Assembly: GCA_018883185.1 (NCBI GenBank) | Contig: VEQP01000014.1 | Coordinates: forward strand, 1 to 64,000 | Source of the DNA: Nevskiaceae bacterium | GTDB lineage: Bacteria > Pseudomonadota > Gammaproteobacteria > Steroidobacterales > Steroidobacteraceae | Direction of reading: 5' to 3' | DNA length: 64,000 bases | Part shown: piece after piece, positions 34,059 to 43,547 of the stretch | Position numbering within the stretch: position 1 is the first letter of the stretch | How the letters are laid out: each line of letters opens with the position of its first letter | Program-made: the position numbers and the translations under genes | The notes under the pieces: model-generated | Told to the model about the DNA's origin: nothing | Seen by the model: only the letters and a program-made list of their open reading frames with translations | The model's database searches: none

Positions 34059-35884
34059 GATACGACTCCCGCAACGGCACGACGACCCTCACCGAGATCG
34101 GCGAGCACGCCATCAACGATGAACTTGGACGACACCGGCAAGCCGCTGTAGTGAAGCAGCGAGCGCAGCTTGGACTTCTCAACCCGCGACTCGAGCGTCA
34201 GCAACGAGCGCAACTGCGCGTCGCGGTTCTGCTCGACCACGTACAACACCTCGTGATCCGCAAGGAACTTCTCGACTTCCTCGCTGAACGGAAATGCGCG
34301 GATTCGCAGGTAATCGAGCTGCACGCCGCGCGCCTTGAGCACGTCCAAGGCCTCGTGCACTGCGCCATCACAACTGCCGATCGAAACGATCGCCGCTTTG
34401 GCAGCACCCGTACCCTCGATGACGGGCTTTGGCACATAGCGCTTGGCAGTGGTGAACTTGCGCAGCAGGCGATCGAGCACGAGCTGGTACTCGGCCGAAT
34501 CCTCGGTATAGGTGCCGAGCTGCGTATGACCCGAACCGCGTGTGAAATAGGCACCCTTGGGATGCACGCCGGGGAAGGTGCGATAGGTGATGCCGTCCTC
34601 GTCTTTGTCGAGGTAACGGTAGAACTTGTCGATCTTCTCGAGATCTTCCTTGCCGAGCACCTTGCCGCGATCAGGCTGATAGTTGTCGTCCCACTGCAGA
34701 TCGCGGCACATCCAGTCGTTCATGCCAATGTCGAGATCGAGCAGCACGAGCACCGGAGTCTGCAAACGCTCGGCCAGATCGAAAGCCTGCACGGCCATGT
34801 AGAAGCACTCTTCCGGATTCGCCGGGTACAGGCAGACATGCTTGGTATCGCCGTGCGAAGCATAGGCTGCCGCGAGTACATCGCACTGCTGGGTGCGCGT
34901 CGGCATGCCGGTGGAGGGCCCGACACGCTGCACATCGAACAACACGGCAGGAATCTCGGCGTAGTACGCGAGGCCCAGGAACTCGCCCATCAGCGACACG
35001 CCAGGTCCCGAGGTTGCCGTAAAGGAACGTGCACCGTTCCAGTTGGCGCCAAGCACCATGCCGATGGCAGCCAACTCGTCTTCCGCCTGAATAAAGGCGA
35101 AGTTCGCCTTGCCGGTTTGCGGATCGATGCGCAACTTATCGGCGAAGGACTTGAAGGCGTCCATCAGCGAGGTGGAGGGAGTGATCGGATACCAGGCCGC
35201 CACGGTCGCGCCGGCATACACGCAGCCGAGTGCGGCGGCGGTGTTGCCGTCGATCATGATGTTGCCGCGAGTCTTGTCCATGCGCGCCACACGCAGCGGC
35301 AGCGGGCAGCTGAAGTGTGCACGCGCGTAGTCGTAGCCGAGTTGGATGGCCTGCATGTTGGACTCAACCAGCGCGGGCTTCTTGGCGTAAGTCTCGGCGA
35401 GCAACTCGCGGATGCGCTCGAGATCAAGGTCCAGCAGTGCCGCCAGCACACCTGCGTAGCAGATGTTTTTCATCAGGATGCGCGTACGCACCCCCTTGAA
35501 GTGCTCGTTGCACATCCGTGCGAGCGGCACGCCGATCACCGTTACGTCATCACGCTTCAAGAGCGCAGGACGCGGCCAAGTCGAGTCGTAGATCAGATAG
35601 CCGCCGGCCGCCACATCGCGCACGTCGCGGGCGTAGGTCTCGGCGTTCATACACACCATGATGTCGACCTTGCCCGAACGCGCCACGTAGCCGTCCTTGG
35701 ACACGCGGATCTCGTACCACGTGGGCAAGCCCTGAATGTTCGAGGGGAAGTAGTTCTTGCCCATGACCGGGATGCCGCTGCGGAAGATCGACTTCATCAA
35801 CAGCGTGTTGGCGCTCGCCGATCCGGTACCGTTGACCGTGGCAATCTTGATGACGAAATCATTGATTCTATCGTCGCTGCCCAT
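34055..35884 (-). CDS. korA: 2-oxoacid:ferredoxin/NADP oxidoreductase, alpha subunit (gamma-alpha fusion)
   Basis: 609 residues from the ATG at 35884. The N-terminal 190 residues are the gamma domain (VNGTGSASANTLLMKSIFRSGIP) and the rest the pyrimidine-binding alpha domain (GCVYAGATVAAWYPITPSTSL, TATSGPGVSLMGEF). This gamma-alpha arrangement is the KorA type. Lies 14 bases after the flavoprotein gene and overlaps korB. Confidence 0.92.
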   Translation of the reverse strand: MGSDDRINDFVIKIATVNGTGSASANTLLMKSIFRSGIPVMGKNYFPSNIQGLPTWYEIRVSKDGYVARSGKVDIMVCMNAETYARDVRDVAAGGYLIYDSTWPRPALLKRDDVTVIGVPLARMCNEHFKGVRTRILMKNICYAGVLAALLDLDLERIRELLAETYAKKPALVESNMQAIQLGYDYARAHFSCPLPLRVARMDKTRGNIMIDGNTAAALGCVYAGATVAAWYPITPSTSLMDAFKSFADKLRIDPQTGKANFAFIQAEDELAAIGMVLGANWNGARSFTATSGPGVSLMGEFLGLAYYAEIPAVLFDVQRVGPSTGMPTRTQQCDVLAAAYASHGDTKHVCLYPANPEECFYMAVQAFDLAERLQTPVLVLLDLDIGMNDWMCRDLQWDDNYQPDRGKVLGKEDLEKIDKFYRYLDKDEDGITYRTFPGVHPKGAYFTRGSGHTQLGTYTEDSAEYQLVLDRLLRKFTTAKRYVPKPVIEGTGAAKAAIVSIGSCDGAVHEALDVLKARGVQLDYLRIRAFPFSEEVEKFLADHEVLYVVEQNRDAQLRSLLTLESRVEKSKLRSLLHYSGLPVSSKFIVDGVLADLGEGRRAVAGVVS

Positions 35885-35898
35885 GCGCGCCTCCCGCC

Positions 35899-37683
35899 TC
35901 AAACCACGTGGTCGGCCGCGTGCGGCCACTTGACCCAGGATTTCTGCATGTCCCACGCCGCGGTGGGGCAACGCTCGGCGCAGAGCCCGCAATGCACGCA
36001 GACATCCTCGTCCTTGACCATGACCCGCTGCGTGAACTTCAGCGCATCACTCACATAGAGCGCCTGCGTCACGTTGGTGGCCGGCGCCTTGAGGCGGGTA
36101 CGCAACTCTTCCTCAGGCCCTGCCGCCGTCATCGTCAGGCAATCGACCGGACAGATGTCGATGCAGGCGTCGCACTCGATGCATAGCTTGGCATCGAAAA
36201 CCGTTTGTACGTCGCAGTTGAGACAGCGCTGCACCTCGGCAGCCGCCTGCTCGGCGGTAAACCCGAGCTCCACCTCGATGTTGATTTTTTTGAATCGCTC
36301 CTTGAGTGACACGTGTGGTACGAGCTTGCGCTCGGTCATGCTGTAGTCGTTGGCGTAAGACCACTCGTGCATGCCCATCTTGCGGCTTTGCAGATTCATG
36401 CCGCGCGGCGGGCGCTCGCTCACCGGCTTGCCGAGACAGCGAAGATGGATGGAGATCGCCGCCTGATGCCCATGCTCGACGGACCAGATGATGTTCTTTG
36501 GTCCAAAAGCGGCATCCCCGCCAAAGAACACGCCGGGCCGGGTGCTCTCGAAGGTCACGGGGTCGACTTTCGGTACATCCCACTTGTCGAACTCGATGCC
36601 AAGATTGCGCTCGATCCACGGAAACGCATTTTCCTGACCGATCGCGAGGATCACATCGTCGGCGGGGTAAAACTCCTCGCCGGCCACGCGCTCGGCGACG
36701 ATGCGCCCACGCGCATCGAGCTCGTACTCCATCACCTCAAACAGCATCCCGGTCAGCCGTCCGTTATCGAGCACGAAACTCTTGGGCGAACGGTTGATGA
36801 CGATCTCCACGCTCTCGGCCTCAGCGTCCTCCAGCTCCCACTCGGAGGCCTTGAAGAATTGCCGCGGCTTGCGCGCCATCACCTTCACACTCTGTGCGCC
36901 TAGGCGCAGCGCGCTGCGGCAGCAGTCCATCGCCGTATTACCGACACCGATGATCAATACGTTCTTGCCGACACTCTGCACATGCTCGAAGGCGATCGAC
37001 TCGAGCCACGCAATGCCGATGTGCACGTTGGCAGCAGCCTCGTTGCGCCCGGGGATGTTGAGCTCCTTGCCTTTCGGTGCCCCCGAACCCACGAATACGG
37101 CGTCGAAGCCGCCCTCGTCTAGGAGCGCACGGAGCGAGTCGATGCGCTGCCCGAGACGCAAGTCGACGCCCATGTCGACGATGGTGCCGATCTCTTCGTC
37201 GAGCACCGCAGCAGGCAAACGGAACGAGGGAATGTTGGTGCGCATCAGCCCGCCTGCCGTGGCGAACTGCTCGAAGATAGTGACCTCGTAACCCAGCGGC
37301 ATCAGATCGTTGGCGACGGTCAGTGAGGCACAGCCCGCGCCGATGCAGGCGATCTTTTTGCCGTTCTTCTGCGTCGGAATCGCCGGCAGTCGATCGCGAT
37401 ACTCGTCTTTGTGGTCAGCGGCCACGCGCTTGAGGCGACAGATCGCGACCGGCTTCTCTTCCACCCGCCCGCGCCGACAGGCCGGTTCACAGGGCCGGTC
37501 ACACACCCGGCCGAGAATGCCCGGAAATACGTTGGAGTGACGGTTGACGAGATAGGCGTCGGTGAAGCGACCTTGGGCAATCAGCCGGATGTATTCCGGC
37601 ACGTCCGTGTGGGCCGGGCAGGCCCACTGGCAATCCACGACCTTATGAAAATAGTCAGGATGAGAGGTGTCCGTCGACGTCAT
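35899..37683 (-). CDS. korC: GltD-like NAD(P)H flavoprotein with 2[4Fe-4S] ferredoxin tail (KorC-like)
   Basis: 594 residues. An N-terminal Cys cluster (CQWACPAHTDVPEY, then GRVCDRPCEPACRRG) as in glutamate synthase small subunits is followed by FAD (CIGAGCASLTVANDL) and NAD(P) (IIGVGNTAMDCCRSA) Rossmann motifs and a second GGDAAFG flavin motif. The last 100 residues hold two ferredoxin clusters (CIECDACIDICPVDC and CVHCGLCAERCPTAAW). As first gene of the korC-korA-korB operon it probably couples 2-oxoacid oxidation to NADP, as described for the Azoarcus/Thauera 2-oxoglutarate:NADP oxidoreductase. Confidence 0.85.
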   Translation of the reverse strand: MTSTDTSHPDYFHKVVDCQWACPAHTDVPEYIRLIAQGRFTDAYLVNRHSNVFPGILGRVCDRPCEPACRRGRVEEKPVAICRLKRVAADHKDEYRDRLPAIPTQKNGKKIACIGAGCASLTVANDLMPLGYEVTIFEQFATAGGLMRTNIPSFRLPAAVLDEEIGTIVDMGVDLRLGQRIDSLRALLDEGGFDAVFVGSGAPKGKELNIPGRNEAAANVHIGIAWLESIAFEHVQSVGKNVLIIGVGNTAMDCCRSALRLGAQSVKVMARKPRQFFKASEWELEDAEAESVEIVINRSPKSFVLDNGRLTGMLFEVMEYELDARGRIVAERVAGEEFYPADDVILAIGQENAFPWIERNLGIEFDKWDVPKVDPVTFESTRPGVFFGGDAAFGPKNIIWSVEHGHQAAISIHLRCLGKPVSERPPRGMNLQSRKMGMHEWSYANDYSMTERKLVPHVSLKERFKKINIEVELGFTAEQAAAEVQRCLNCDVQTVFDAKLCIECDACIDICPVDCLTMTAAGPEEELRTRLKAPATNVTQALYVSDALKFTQRVMVKDEDVCVHCGLCAERCPTAAWDMQKSWVKWPHAADHVV

Positions 37684-37789
37684 GCAACCCCCGAATCGGT
37701 CGAACCATCACTCTTATGACCCGAGTATCGGAGAGGCCGCGGCAAAAGTCACCGTGGACAAGACCTCTACGAACCGTAGGATGCACACC

Positions 37790-38146
37790 ATGAACGAAGC
37801 CCCTGTCGAAATCCGCCTGCGACGCCAGTCCCGTGTGCTCGAAATCGCCTTCGAGGCGGGCGAGCGATACGCGCTGCCCTTCGAGTTCTTGCGGGTGAAT
37901 TCGCCCTCAGCAGAGGTCAAGGGGCATGGACCGGGACAGGAAACCCTAGTGCTCGGCAAACAGTCGGTGATGGTCACGGCCGTCGAGCCGGTCGGGCAGT
38001 ATGCGGTGCGACTCATCTTCGACGACGGGCACGACAGCGGGCTCTACAGCTGGAAATACCTGCGCGAACTCGGCAAGGACCAAGAGGCGTTGTGGAAGCA
38101 GTATCTCGCTCGGGTGGGGGCGGCTGCAGCAAACGGCCAGGGCTAA
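37790..38146 (+). CDS. DUF971 (gamma-butyrobetaine-hydroxylase-like N-terminal domain) protein
   Basis: 118 residues, ATG at 37790 (an ATG at 37781 is in the ribosome site). The DUF971 pattern is clear: [29 protein letters not shown] and [21 protein letters not shown]. Function unknown. In pseudomonads the gene lies between hslVU and ubiE; here it is next to ubiE but far from hslVU. Confidence 0.88.
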   Translation: MNEAPVEIRLRRQSRVLEIAFEAGERYALPFEFLRVNSPSAEVKGHGPGQETLVLGKQSVMVTAVEPVGQYAVRLIFDDGHDSGLYSWKYLRELGKDQEALWKQYLARVGAAAANGQG

Positions 38147-38173
38147 AAAAAAGGCCGGGCAGCCCGCCCGGCC
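38145..38173 (-). terminator. Strong hairpin with T tract on the minus strand
   Basis: GGCCGGGC (38153-38160) pairs with GCCCGGCC (38166-38173). The stem is preceded on the plus strand by eight A residues, so as an intrinsic terminator it works leftward, opposite to both flanking genes. It may block antisense transcription or, weakly, end the DUF971 transcript. Confidence 0.6.
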
Positions 38174-38337
38174 ATCAGTCCCTTCTAAATAGTTCTTATA
38201 CCCCCCGTTTCGTCCGAGCCGCGTGCGGCCCGGCGATAACTGGATCAAGGTTGTACGCCTTCCGCAGAACAAAATCCAGCAGTCGGCCACGAATGCGCGG
38301 CGGAGGCTACAATGTCGGGCCTTTGGGAGCACCGCTC

Positions 38338-39096
38338 ATGTCCGCCGATCCCTCATCTAAAACCACTCATTTCGGCTTCGAAGAAGTCGCCTGGTCCGAC
38401 AAGGCAAGACGGGTGCGCGGCGTTTTCGACTCGGTCGCGCCCAAATACGACTTGATGAACGATCTGATGTCGGCAGGCCTACACCGGCTTTGGAAGCAGT
38501 TCACGCTGTCGCAAACCCACCTGCGCCCCGGTCAGCGTGCACTCGATGTGGCTGGCGGCACGGGCGATCTGTCGCGAGGTCTCGCAACGCAAGTGGGTCC
38601 GCAAGGCCTCGTCGTGCTCTCGGATATCAACGGCGCCATGCTCAGTCACGGCCGCGATCGCATGATCGATGCGGGTCGGCTGCAGGGCGTGGGTTACGTG
38701 CAAGCCAATGCCGAATGCCTGCCCTTCGCCGACTCGAGTTTCGACTGCGTCACCATTGGTTTCGGTCTACGCAACGTCACCGACAAGGCGGCCGCGCTCG
38801 CCTCGATGCAGCGCGTGCTCAAGCCGGGCGGACAATTGCTAGTGCTCGAGTTCTCGCACCCCACGGCCCCGGGTCTCGCCCCACTCTACGACACCTATTC
38901 ATTTCGCGTGCTGCCGGCACTCGGCCGCTTGATCGCCAACGACGAGAGTAGCTATCGCTATCTGGCCGAGTCGATCCGCAAACATCCGGACCAAGAGACC
39001 TTGCTGCGCATGCTGCGTGAGGCGGGGCTAGAGGATTGCCGCTACCACAACCTGAGCGGCGGCATCGTGGCGCTGCATCGCGGCTACAAATACTGA
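38338..39096 (+). CDS. ubiE: Ubiquinone/menaquinone C-methyltransferase UbiE
   Basis: 252 residues, start at the ATG at 38338. The SAM-binding motif [15 protein letters not shown] and the family signatures [25 protein letters not shown] and [13 protein letters not shown] are present. It methylates the C2 position of the quinone ring. First of ubiE-ubiJ-ubiB. Confidence 0.96.
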   Translation: MSADPSSKTTHFGFEEVAWSDKARRVRGVFDSVAPKYDLMNDLMSAGLHRLWKQFTLSQTHLRPGQRALDVAGGTGDLSRGLATQVGPQGLVVLSDINGAMLSHGRDRMIDAGRLQGVGYVQANAECLPFADSSFDCVTIGFGLRNVTDKAAALASMQRVLKPGGQLLVLEFSHPTAPGLAPLYDTYSFRVLPALGRLIANDESSYRYLAESIRKHPDQETLLRMLREAGLEDCRYHNLSGGIVALHRGYKY

Positions 39097-39106
39097 CACT
39101 GCACCC

Positions 39107-39748
39107 GTGCTGACCGAACTCGTCGAAAACATGCTGAATCGCAACCTCGGCGACTCGCCCGCGGCGCGAAACCTCTGCGCGGCCCTGCGAGGTCAACGGC
39201 TGTTCGTCATCGTCAGTGGTCTCGACCTGCGACTTGGCATCGAATCGCTCGGCTCGACGCTGCGAGTCCAACGTAATCCTGAAGGCGACAGCCACGCCAC
39301 TCTCGAGGGCAGCCCCCTCAGTCTGGTGGCCCTCGCCGGTCCTCAGCCCGAGCGTCAACTGCAAAGCGGCGCCGTTCAGGTTCGCGGCGATGCAGACGTA
39401 CTGCAGCGCTACCGTGAACTCGCCCTGCTACTGCGCCCCGATCTCGAGGAAGAACTCGCGCGGCTGATCGGCGATGCCCCGGCCCACAGCCTAGGCCGCA
39501 TCGCCCGCTCCATGCTTGATCTCGGGCGGCGCGGCTCACGCACGGCGGTGCGTAACACGGCGGAATACTTTGCCCATGAAAGCGGCGACCTCGTGCCGCG
39601 TGCGGAGGCCGAAGCGTTCTTCGCCGATGTCGATCGGCTACGCGAAGATGTCGATCGCGCTGCCGCGCGGCTCGATGCACTCCTTGAGCTTCGGCAACAC
39701 CCCGCAGCTCCTGCCGCCACAGCCCCTGCCGACAGGCCCGCACCGTGA
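39107..39748 (+). CDS. ubiJ: Ubiquinone biosynthesis accessory factor UbiJ (SCP2 domain)
   Basis: 213 residues from a GTG. An SCP2 lipid-binding domain (residues 15-110) is followed by a helical/coiled C-terminus (EAFFADVDRLREDVDRAAARLDALLEL) and a Pro/Ala tail. UbiJ binds ubiquinone intermediates in the cytosolic Ubi complex with UbiK. Overlaps ubiB by 4 bases. Confidence 0.93.
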   Translation: MLTELVENMLNRNLGDSPAARNLCAALRGQRLFVIVSGLDLRLGIESLGSTLRVQRNPEGDSHATLEGSPLSLVALAGPQPERQLQSGAVQVRGDADVLQRYRELALLLRPDLEEELARLIGDAPAHSLGRIARSMLDLGRRGSRTAVRNTAEYFAHESGDLVPRAEAEAFFADVDRLREDVDRAAARLDALLELRQHPAAPAATAPADRPAP

Positions 39749-41388
39749 AGTTGCGTGTACTGGCGAGGTTGGTGCAGATCCAGCGCGTGCTCGTTCGGCA
39801 CGGACTCGACGAATTCGTCCGCGAAACGCATCTGTATCGACCGTTGCGCTTCGTCTTCCTGCTCTCGCCCTGGACCTGGTTCGAGCGCCGTAAGGGCAAT
39901 TCCCGCGCCGAACGCTTGCGCCTCGCGCTCGAAGAGCTAGGCCCCATTTTCATCAAGTTTGGTCAGGCACTGTCGACCCGTCGCGATCTGCTACCACCCG
40001 ATATCGCCGTGGAGCTCGCCAAACTGCAAGACCGCGTGCCGCCCTTCGACGGCACGGTGGCGCGCGAGCTCGTCGAGCAGGCGTACGGCAAGCCGCTTTC
40101 GAGCGTATTTGCGGAGTTCTCGACAACACCGCTCGCCGCAGCGTCCATCGCGCAGGTGCACCTCGCCACGCTGCACTCGGGCGCCGAGGTCATCGTCAAG
40201 GTGCTGCGCCCCGGCATGCGCGAGATCATCCAGCGTGACCTCGCCGTCATGCATGAACTCGCACGGCTTGCCCGCAACAACTCCGCCGAAGCGCGACGCC
40301 TGCGCATCGACGAAATCGTCGACGAATACGAGAAGACCATCCTCGATGAACTCGATCTGATGCGCGAAGCCGCCAATGCCTCGCAGTTGCGGCGTAATTT
40401 TGCGGGCTCGGATCTTTTACACGTGCCCGAGGTGTACTGGGATTACTGTCGAGTGAATGTGATGGTGATGGAACGCATTCGTGGCGTGACCATCAGCGAC
40501 ATGGACACGCTGCGTGCGGTCGGCGCCAATATTCCGCTGCTGGCAGCGAACGGCGTGAAAATCTTTTTCACGCAGGTTTTCCGTCATAATTTCTTTCACG
40601 CCGACATGCATCCCGGCAATATCTTCGTGCTGATCGACGATCCGGCGCGGCCACGATATGCGGCTGTCGACTTCGGCATCGTCGGCACGTTGGATCTGCG
40701 CGACCAGCAGTATCTCGCCGAGAATTTTCTCGCCGTGTTTGACCGCAACTACCGGCGCGTCGCCGAACTGCACGTCGAGTCGGGCTGGGTGCCGCCCGAC
40801 ACTCGAGTCGACGAGATGGAGTCTGCGATCCGCACCGTGCTAGAGCCTATCTTCGACAAGCCTCTCAAGGACATCTCGTTCGGCACGATCCTGCTACGCC
40901 TCTTCGATATTTCCCGCCGCTTTGACATGCGTATCCAGCCGCAGTTGATCCTGTTGCAGAAGACGCTACTCAACATCGAGGGGCTGGGCCGCGATTTGCA
41001 TCCGGAGCTCGATATCTGGCAAACGGCGGCACCGATTCTGCGCGAGTGGATGCGCGATCGACTGAGCCCGCGCGCGCAGTTGCGCCAGTTCCGCGGCCAT
41101 CTGCCTGCCCTCGTCGAGGTCGCGCAGGCTTTGCCGCCTTTGATGAAGGTCGCGGTGCAGAAGCTGCAGGATGGCAAGTTGCACATCGGCGCGCAGCCCG
41201 AGGACATCGAGCGGCTACGCGAAGAAATCCGCGCGAGCGAACGGCGGCGCAGCAAGACCTCTGCAGCCTCGACTCTGGGACTCGCCGGTTTGCTGTGGCT
41301 GGGTCTTGGGCTCGATCCGCCGTGGCTTACAAGTTTGCTGCTGCTCGCAGCCTTACTGATCTTCTGGTCGACGAGACGCTCCGGGTGA
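39745..41388 (+). CDS. ubiB: Ubiquinone biosynthesis regulatory kinase-like protein UbiB
   Basis: 547 residues, GTG start. ABC1/ADCK-family features: KFGQ motif in FIKFGQALSTRRDLLP, the Ala-rich loop PLAAASIAQVHLA, HADMHPGNIFV and the VDFGIVG (DFG) motif. Two C-terminal membrane helices (about 510-545) anchor it. UbiB-type ATPases help extract hydrophobic precursors for the Ubi complex. The stop is 3 bases from that of the convergent aldehyde dehydrogenase gene. Confidence 0.95.
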   Translation: MKLRVLARLVQIQRVLVRHGLDEFVRETHLYRPLRFVFLLSPWTWFERRKGNSRAERLRLALEELGPIFIKFGQALSTRRDLLPPDIAVELAKLQDRVPPFDGTVARELVEQAYGKPLSSVFAEFSTTPLAAASIAQVHLATLHSGAEVIVKVLRPGMREIIQRDLAVMHELARLARNNSAEARRLRIDEIVDEYEKTILDELDLMREAANASQLRRNFAGSDLLHVPEVYWDYCRVNVMVMERIRGVTISDMDTLRAVGANIPLLAANGVKIFFTQVFRHNFFHADMHPGNIFVLIDDPARPRYAAVDFGIVGTLDLRDQQYLAENFLAVFDRNYRRVAELHVESGWVPPDTRVDEMESAIRTVLEPIFDKPLKDISFGTILLRLFDISRRFDMRIQPQLILLQKTLLNIEGLGRDLHPELDIWQTAAPILREWMRDRLSPRAQLRQFRGHLPALVEVAQALPPLMKVAVQKLQDGKLHIGAQPEDIERLREEIRASERRRSKTSAASTLGLAGLLWLGLGLDPPWLTSLLLLAALLIFWSTRRSG

Positions 41389-41391
41389 CGG

Positions 41392-42825
41392 TCAACGAGT
41401 GGGGCGCAACTGCAGGCTGATCCACTTCCATTCCGTCATCGCCTCCATGTCGTACTCGGGTCCCTCTCGCCCAAACCCGCTATCCCCGTTGCCGCCGAAC
41501 GGCACGTGCGGCTCCGCCTGCGATGTCGAGCCGTTGACGTGGACCATCCCGGAACCGATTCGCATCGCGTAAGTCATAGCGTGGTCGAGGTTGGCGGTGA
41601 AGATCGCAGCAGACAACCCATAGCGAGTGTCGTTGGCCAATATCAGCGCCTCCTCGAACGTGTCGACGGTGTGGACCGCCGTCACGGGACCGAAGGTCTC
41701 CTCCGAGAAACAAGCCATCTCTCGGGTTACCCCGGTGAGCACCGTCGGTTCACAGCGGTGTCCCACCCAACGGGCGCCGCATTCGGCCCGCGCACCCTTG
41801 GCCAAAGCGTCATCGATGTGAGCCGCAATTCGCTCACGCTGCCGTGCGTTGATTATGGGACCGATCATCGTAGCCGGATCCCGCAAATCCCCCATGCGCA
41901 GTTCACGAGTTGCCGCAACAAACCGCTCGATGAATGACGCAGCAATGCCCCGCTGAACATAGACTCGACTCGATGCCATACAGATCTGGCCTTGATTCCC
42001 GAAAGAGCCCTGCACTGCCGCGGCCACGGCCCGCGGCAAATCGGCGTCATCGAGCACCACCAGGGGACTCTTACCCCCGAGTTCGAGAGTAAGTTTCTTT
42101 CCACTGCGCGCAGCGATTTCGCGGATGTGCGCACCGACACGAGTAGATCCGGTGAAGGTGATACTGCGCACGTGGGGATGCCCCGTCAGCGAATCGCCGA
42201 CCTCGTGACCAAACCCCGTCACTATGTTCAGACAACCTGGCGGCAAACCCGCCTCAGCGTAAAGACGTGCAAGCCGTAAGGCCATCAGCGGAGATTCCTC
42301 CGACGGCAGCATCACGACCGTGTTGCCGAAAGCCAATGGCACCGCACTCAGCCTGACTCCCTTGCCCAATGGGACGTTGAACGGCGTGATGCTGGCGATC
42401 ACACCGACCGGAACACGCAGCGTCAGGTTCATCTTGTCGGGTGTATCGCTTGGCAAGGTCTTCCCGGCGAGATAGCGCGTGGATCCCGCGGCTGCGCGAA
42501 ACATCTCGATAGAGCGCTGAATCTCGTTGCGTGCCTTGCCGACCGGTGACCCGACCTCCTGGATCATCAGCGCTGCGAACTCATCGGCGTCCCGCTCAAG
42601 CAGTGCCGCGGCACGGCTTAGGATCGCCTCCCGCACCCCGACAGGCATGCGGCTGTAGACAGCGAACGCTACCTGAGCGGCATTGACCGCCGCATCAACA
42701 TCGGCTGCAGAACCGCGGGCGGCAAGCGCGAATGGCCGATCATTATCTGGGTCCCGTACCTCGAAAAACTGCCCAGCCAGAGGTGCGCGATCGCCACCGT
42801 CGATCCAGTGCAAATGGCGATCCAC
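41392..42825 (-). CDS. Aromatic-type NAD(P)-dependent aldehyde dehydrogenase
   Basis: 477 residues. Catalytic E248 (TLELGGKSP) and C282 (GNQGQICMASSR) and the oxyanion Asn in ASITPFNVP are present. The cofactor Lys of the usual LKP motif is Leu (L173 in VVMLPSEES), which is unusual. Similarity in layout to salicylaldehyde/benzaldehyde dehydrogenases and its place as last gene of the gentisate operon suggest oxidation of a hydroxybenzaldehyde to the acid. Confidence 0.87.
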   Translation of the reverse strand: MDRHLHWIDGGDRAPLAGQFFEVRDPDNDRPFALAARGSAADVDAAVNAAQVAFAVYSRMPVGVREAILSRAAALLERDADEFAALMIQEVGSPVGKARNEIQRSIEMFRAAAGSTRYLAGKTLPSDTPDKMNLTLRVPVGVIASITPFNVPLGKGVRLSAVPLAFGNTVVMLPSEESPLMALRLARLYAEAGLPPGCLNIVTGFGHEVGDSLTGHPHVRSITFTGSTRVGAHIREIAARSGKKLTLELGGKSPLVVLDDADLPRAVAAAVQGSFGNQGQICMASSRVYVQRGIAASFIERFVAATRELRMGDLRDPATMIGPIINARQRERIAAHIDDALAKGARAECGARWVGHRCEPTVLTGVTREMACFSEETFGPVTAVHTVDTFEEALILANDTRYGLSAAIFTANLDHAMTYAMRIGSGMVHVNGSTSQAEPHVPFGGNGDSGFGREGPEYDMEAMTEWKWISLQLRPTR

Positions 42826-42839
42826 CGCCGTATCCCGCG

Positions 42840-43547
42840 TCAGGTCGTCCGGTGCGCCGCAGGCCCGATGCGAATATTCACGGTACCCACACCCTCGATT
42901 CCGCCTGAGACCACATCATCAGGCACGAGCGGCCCGACACCGGCGGGGGTCCCGGTGAAAATCAGATCGCCCGCTTCGAGCGCCATAGAGTTGGAGATGA
43001 ATGCGATCACCTCAGGTACCGACCAAATCAACTGGCTGATGTCGGCGTCCTGACGAATGGTGTCGTTGACTGCAAGCCAGATCCGACCTTGAGCAGGATG
43101 CCCGAGCGCCTGGGCCAGAACGATGGCCGAACAGGGGGCCGATCGATCAAAGGCCTTGCCCCACTCCCACGGCCGGCCGGCGTCGCGTGCCGCCAGTTGC
43201 TGGTCGCGGCGCGTCAGATCGATGCCTACTGCGTAACCGAGCACGTGCGAATTGGCCTCGGTGACACTGATGTCGGAGCCGCCGCGTCCGATGGCAACGA
43301 CCAACTCGATTTCGTGGTGGAAGTTGTTGGTCTGCGGTGGGTAAGCGATCAACCCACCATCGGCGACCACGGCGTCGGACGGCTTCTGGAAAAGAAACGG
43401 CGGATCGCGCGAGGGATCCTTGCCCATCTCGCGCGCATGGGCCTCGTAATTGCGGCCGACGCAGTAGACACGACGTACCGGGAAACGACTGTCCCGATCG
43501 CGGATGGCAACCGACACCTGCGACGGCGGACTGATGATGTAATTCAC
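42840..43547 (-). CDS. Fumarylacetoacetate-hydrolase family protein, probable fumarylpyruvate/maleylpyruvate hydrolase
   Basis: 235 residues. FAH core motifs [27 protein letters not shown], the metal-binding [12 protein letters not shown] and [15 protein letters not shown] are present, the spacing being that of NagK-type fumarylpyruvate hydrolases. Product would be pyruvate plus fumarate or maleate. Overlaps the gentisate dioxygenase gene by 4 bases. Confidence 0.87.
   Translation of the reverse strand: MNYIISPPSQVSVAIRDRDSRFPVRRVYCVGRNYEAHAREMGKDPSRDPPFLFQKPSDAVVADGGLIAYPPQTNNFHHEIELVVAIGRGGSDISVTEANSHVLGYAVGIDLTRRDQQLAARDAGRPWEWGKAFDRSAPCSAIVLAQALGHPAQGRIWLAVNDTIRQDADISQLIWSVPEVIAFISNSMALEAGDLIFTGTPAGVGPLVPDDVVSGGIEGVGTVNIRIGPAAHRTT

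Noticed and set aside
34151-36058. A 635-codon open frame on the plus strand opposite korA
   Set aside because: It is the antisense of a well-conserved gene; long open antisense frames are expected in GC-rich DNA, and its sequence shows no domain.
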